NCBI RefSeq assembly: GCF_900111985.1
Contig: NZ_FOKI01000007.1
Span: forward strand, 62,001 to 126,000
Source of the DNA: Clostridium frigidicarnis
GTDB lineage: Bacteria; Bacillota; Clostridia; Clostridiales; Clostridiaceae
DNA: 64,000 nt
Direction of reading: 5' to 3'
Notes under the pieces: model-generated
The model's input: the letters and a program-made list of their open reading frames with translations, nothing else
Told to the model about the DNA's origin: nothing
Databases searched by the model: none
Translations under genes and position numbers: made by a program
Part shown: piece by piece, positions 63,944 to 64,000 of the stretch
Numbering within the stretch: position 1 is the stretch's first letter
Layout of the letters: each line of letters opens with the position of its first letter

Positions 63944-64000
63944 TTAGTTTATAATTATAGCAGTTTTATCTAATATGTTCTCATAAATCCATTGAGCATT
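63944..64000 (-). CDS. L,D-transpeptidase C-terminal end (cut by window edge)
   Basis: Only the last 18 codons are inside the window: NAQWIYENILDKTAIIIN. They match the end of the broken YkuD gene at 40257-40626 (ENAKWIYDNIPIETKVYIS), so this is the 3' end of a related cell-wall cross-linking enzyme. The start lies beyond base 64000. Confidence 0.6.
   Translation of the reverse strand, partial: NAQWIYENILDKTAIIIN

Noticed and set aside
1..64000. CRISPR array
   Set aside because: No regularly spaced short direct repeats with unique spacers, and no cas-like gene.
1..64000. Prophage
   Set aside because: No terminase, portal, capsid, tail or phage lysis genes; mobile DNA is limited to IS elements, remnants and the small cassettes.

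Overview
The window is very AT-rich chromosomal DNA (GC under about 30% by eye) with strong purine-rich Shine-Dalgarno sites, frequent TTG/GTG starts and gene families typical of Clostridium sensu stricto: a flavodiiron protein, an acyl-CoA dehydrogenase/EtfA/rubredoxin fusion, a CD3324-family regulator, a DUF1659-like remnant and a CplR/Lsa-like ABC-F protein. I cannot name the species. Nearly everything reads on the minus strand. The window is accessory-rich, with pseudogenes, IS remnants and several families of dispersed repeats.

Layout. 0-11 kb: two modules that each pair a two-component system with a FtsX-type ABC transporter. 11.4-14.6 kb: flavodiiron protein plus the acyl-CoA dehydrogenase fusion. 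15-17 kb: an M28 peptidase. 17.3-23.4 kb: a block flanked by 224-bp direct repeats, holding an XRE-cupin regulator divergent from dsdA, an attenuator-controlled ABC-F gene, an IS256-family end and small remnants. 23.2-30.1 kb: a six-gene operon with a PotABCD-type ABC importer, adenine deaminase and a second amidohydrolase. 30.5-31.4 kb: a tRNA-dihydrouridine synthase.

31.7-40.2 kb is the most interesting part. Two adjacent gene pairs, a Dam-type methylase with a nuclease-DGQHR protein and a Gabija-like OLD nuclease with a UvrD-type helicase, each lie between copies of the 13-bp 3' end of tmRNA. The series ends at a 5'-truncated tmRNA fragment. This looks like two small tandem integrations of defence cassettes at ssrA-like sites, with no integrase gene inside either. 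Degenerate relatives of the same terminator/tail repeat occur at 11.4, 49.95 and 50.75 kb.

40-64 kb: a broken L,D-transpeptidase, an OpuC-type quaternary-amine importer, two tandem MFS exporters behind a hairpin that covers the ribosome binding site, a secreted serine hydrolase with its own two-component system, a short Dxs paralogue divergent from a MerR regulator (both with 19-bp-spacer promoters), a second serine hydrolase, GNAT and methyltransferase genes, a frameshifted Clostridium gene, an IS110-family element with a structured upstream region that may be a bridge RNA, a NUDIX hydrolase, a secreted metallophosphoesterase, and the end of another L,D-transpeptidase at the right edge. All functions are read from motifs and architecture; no search was run.
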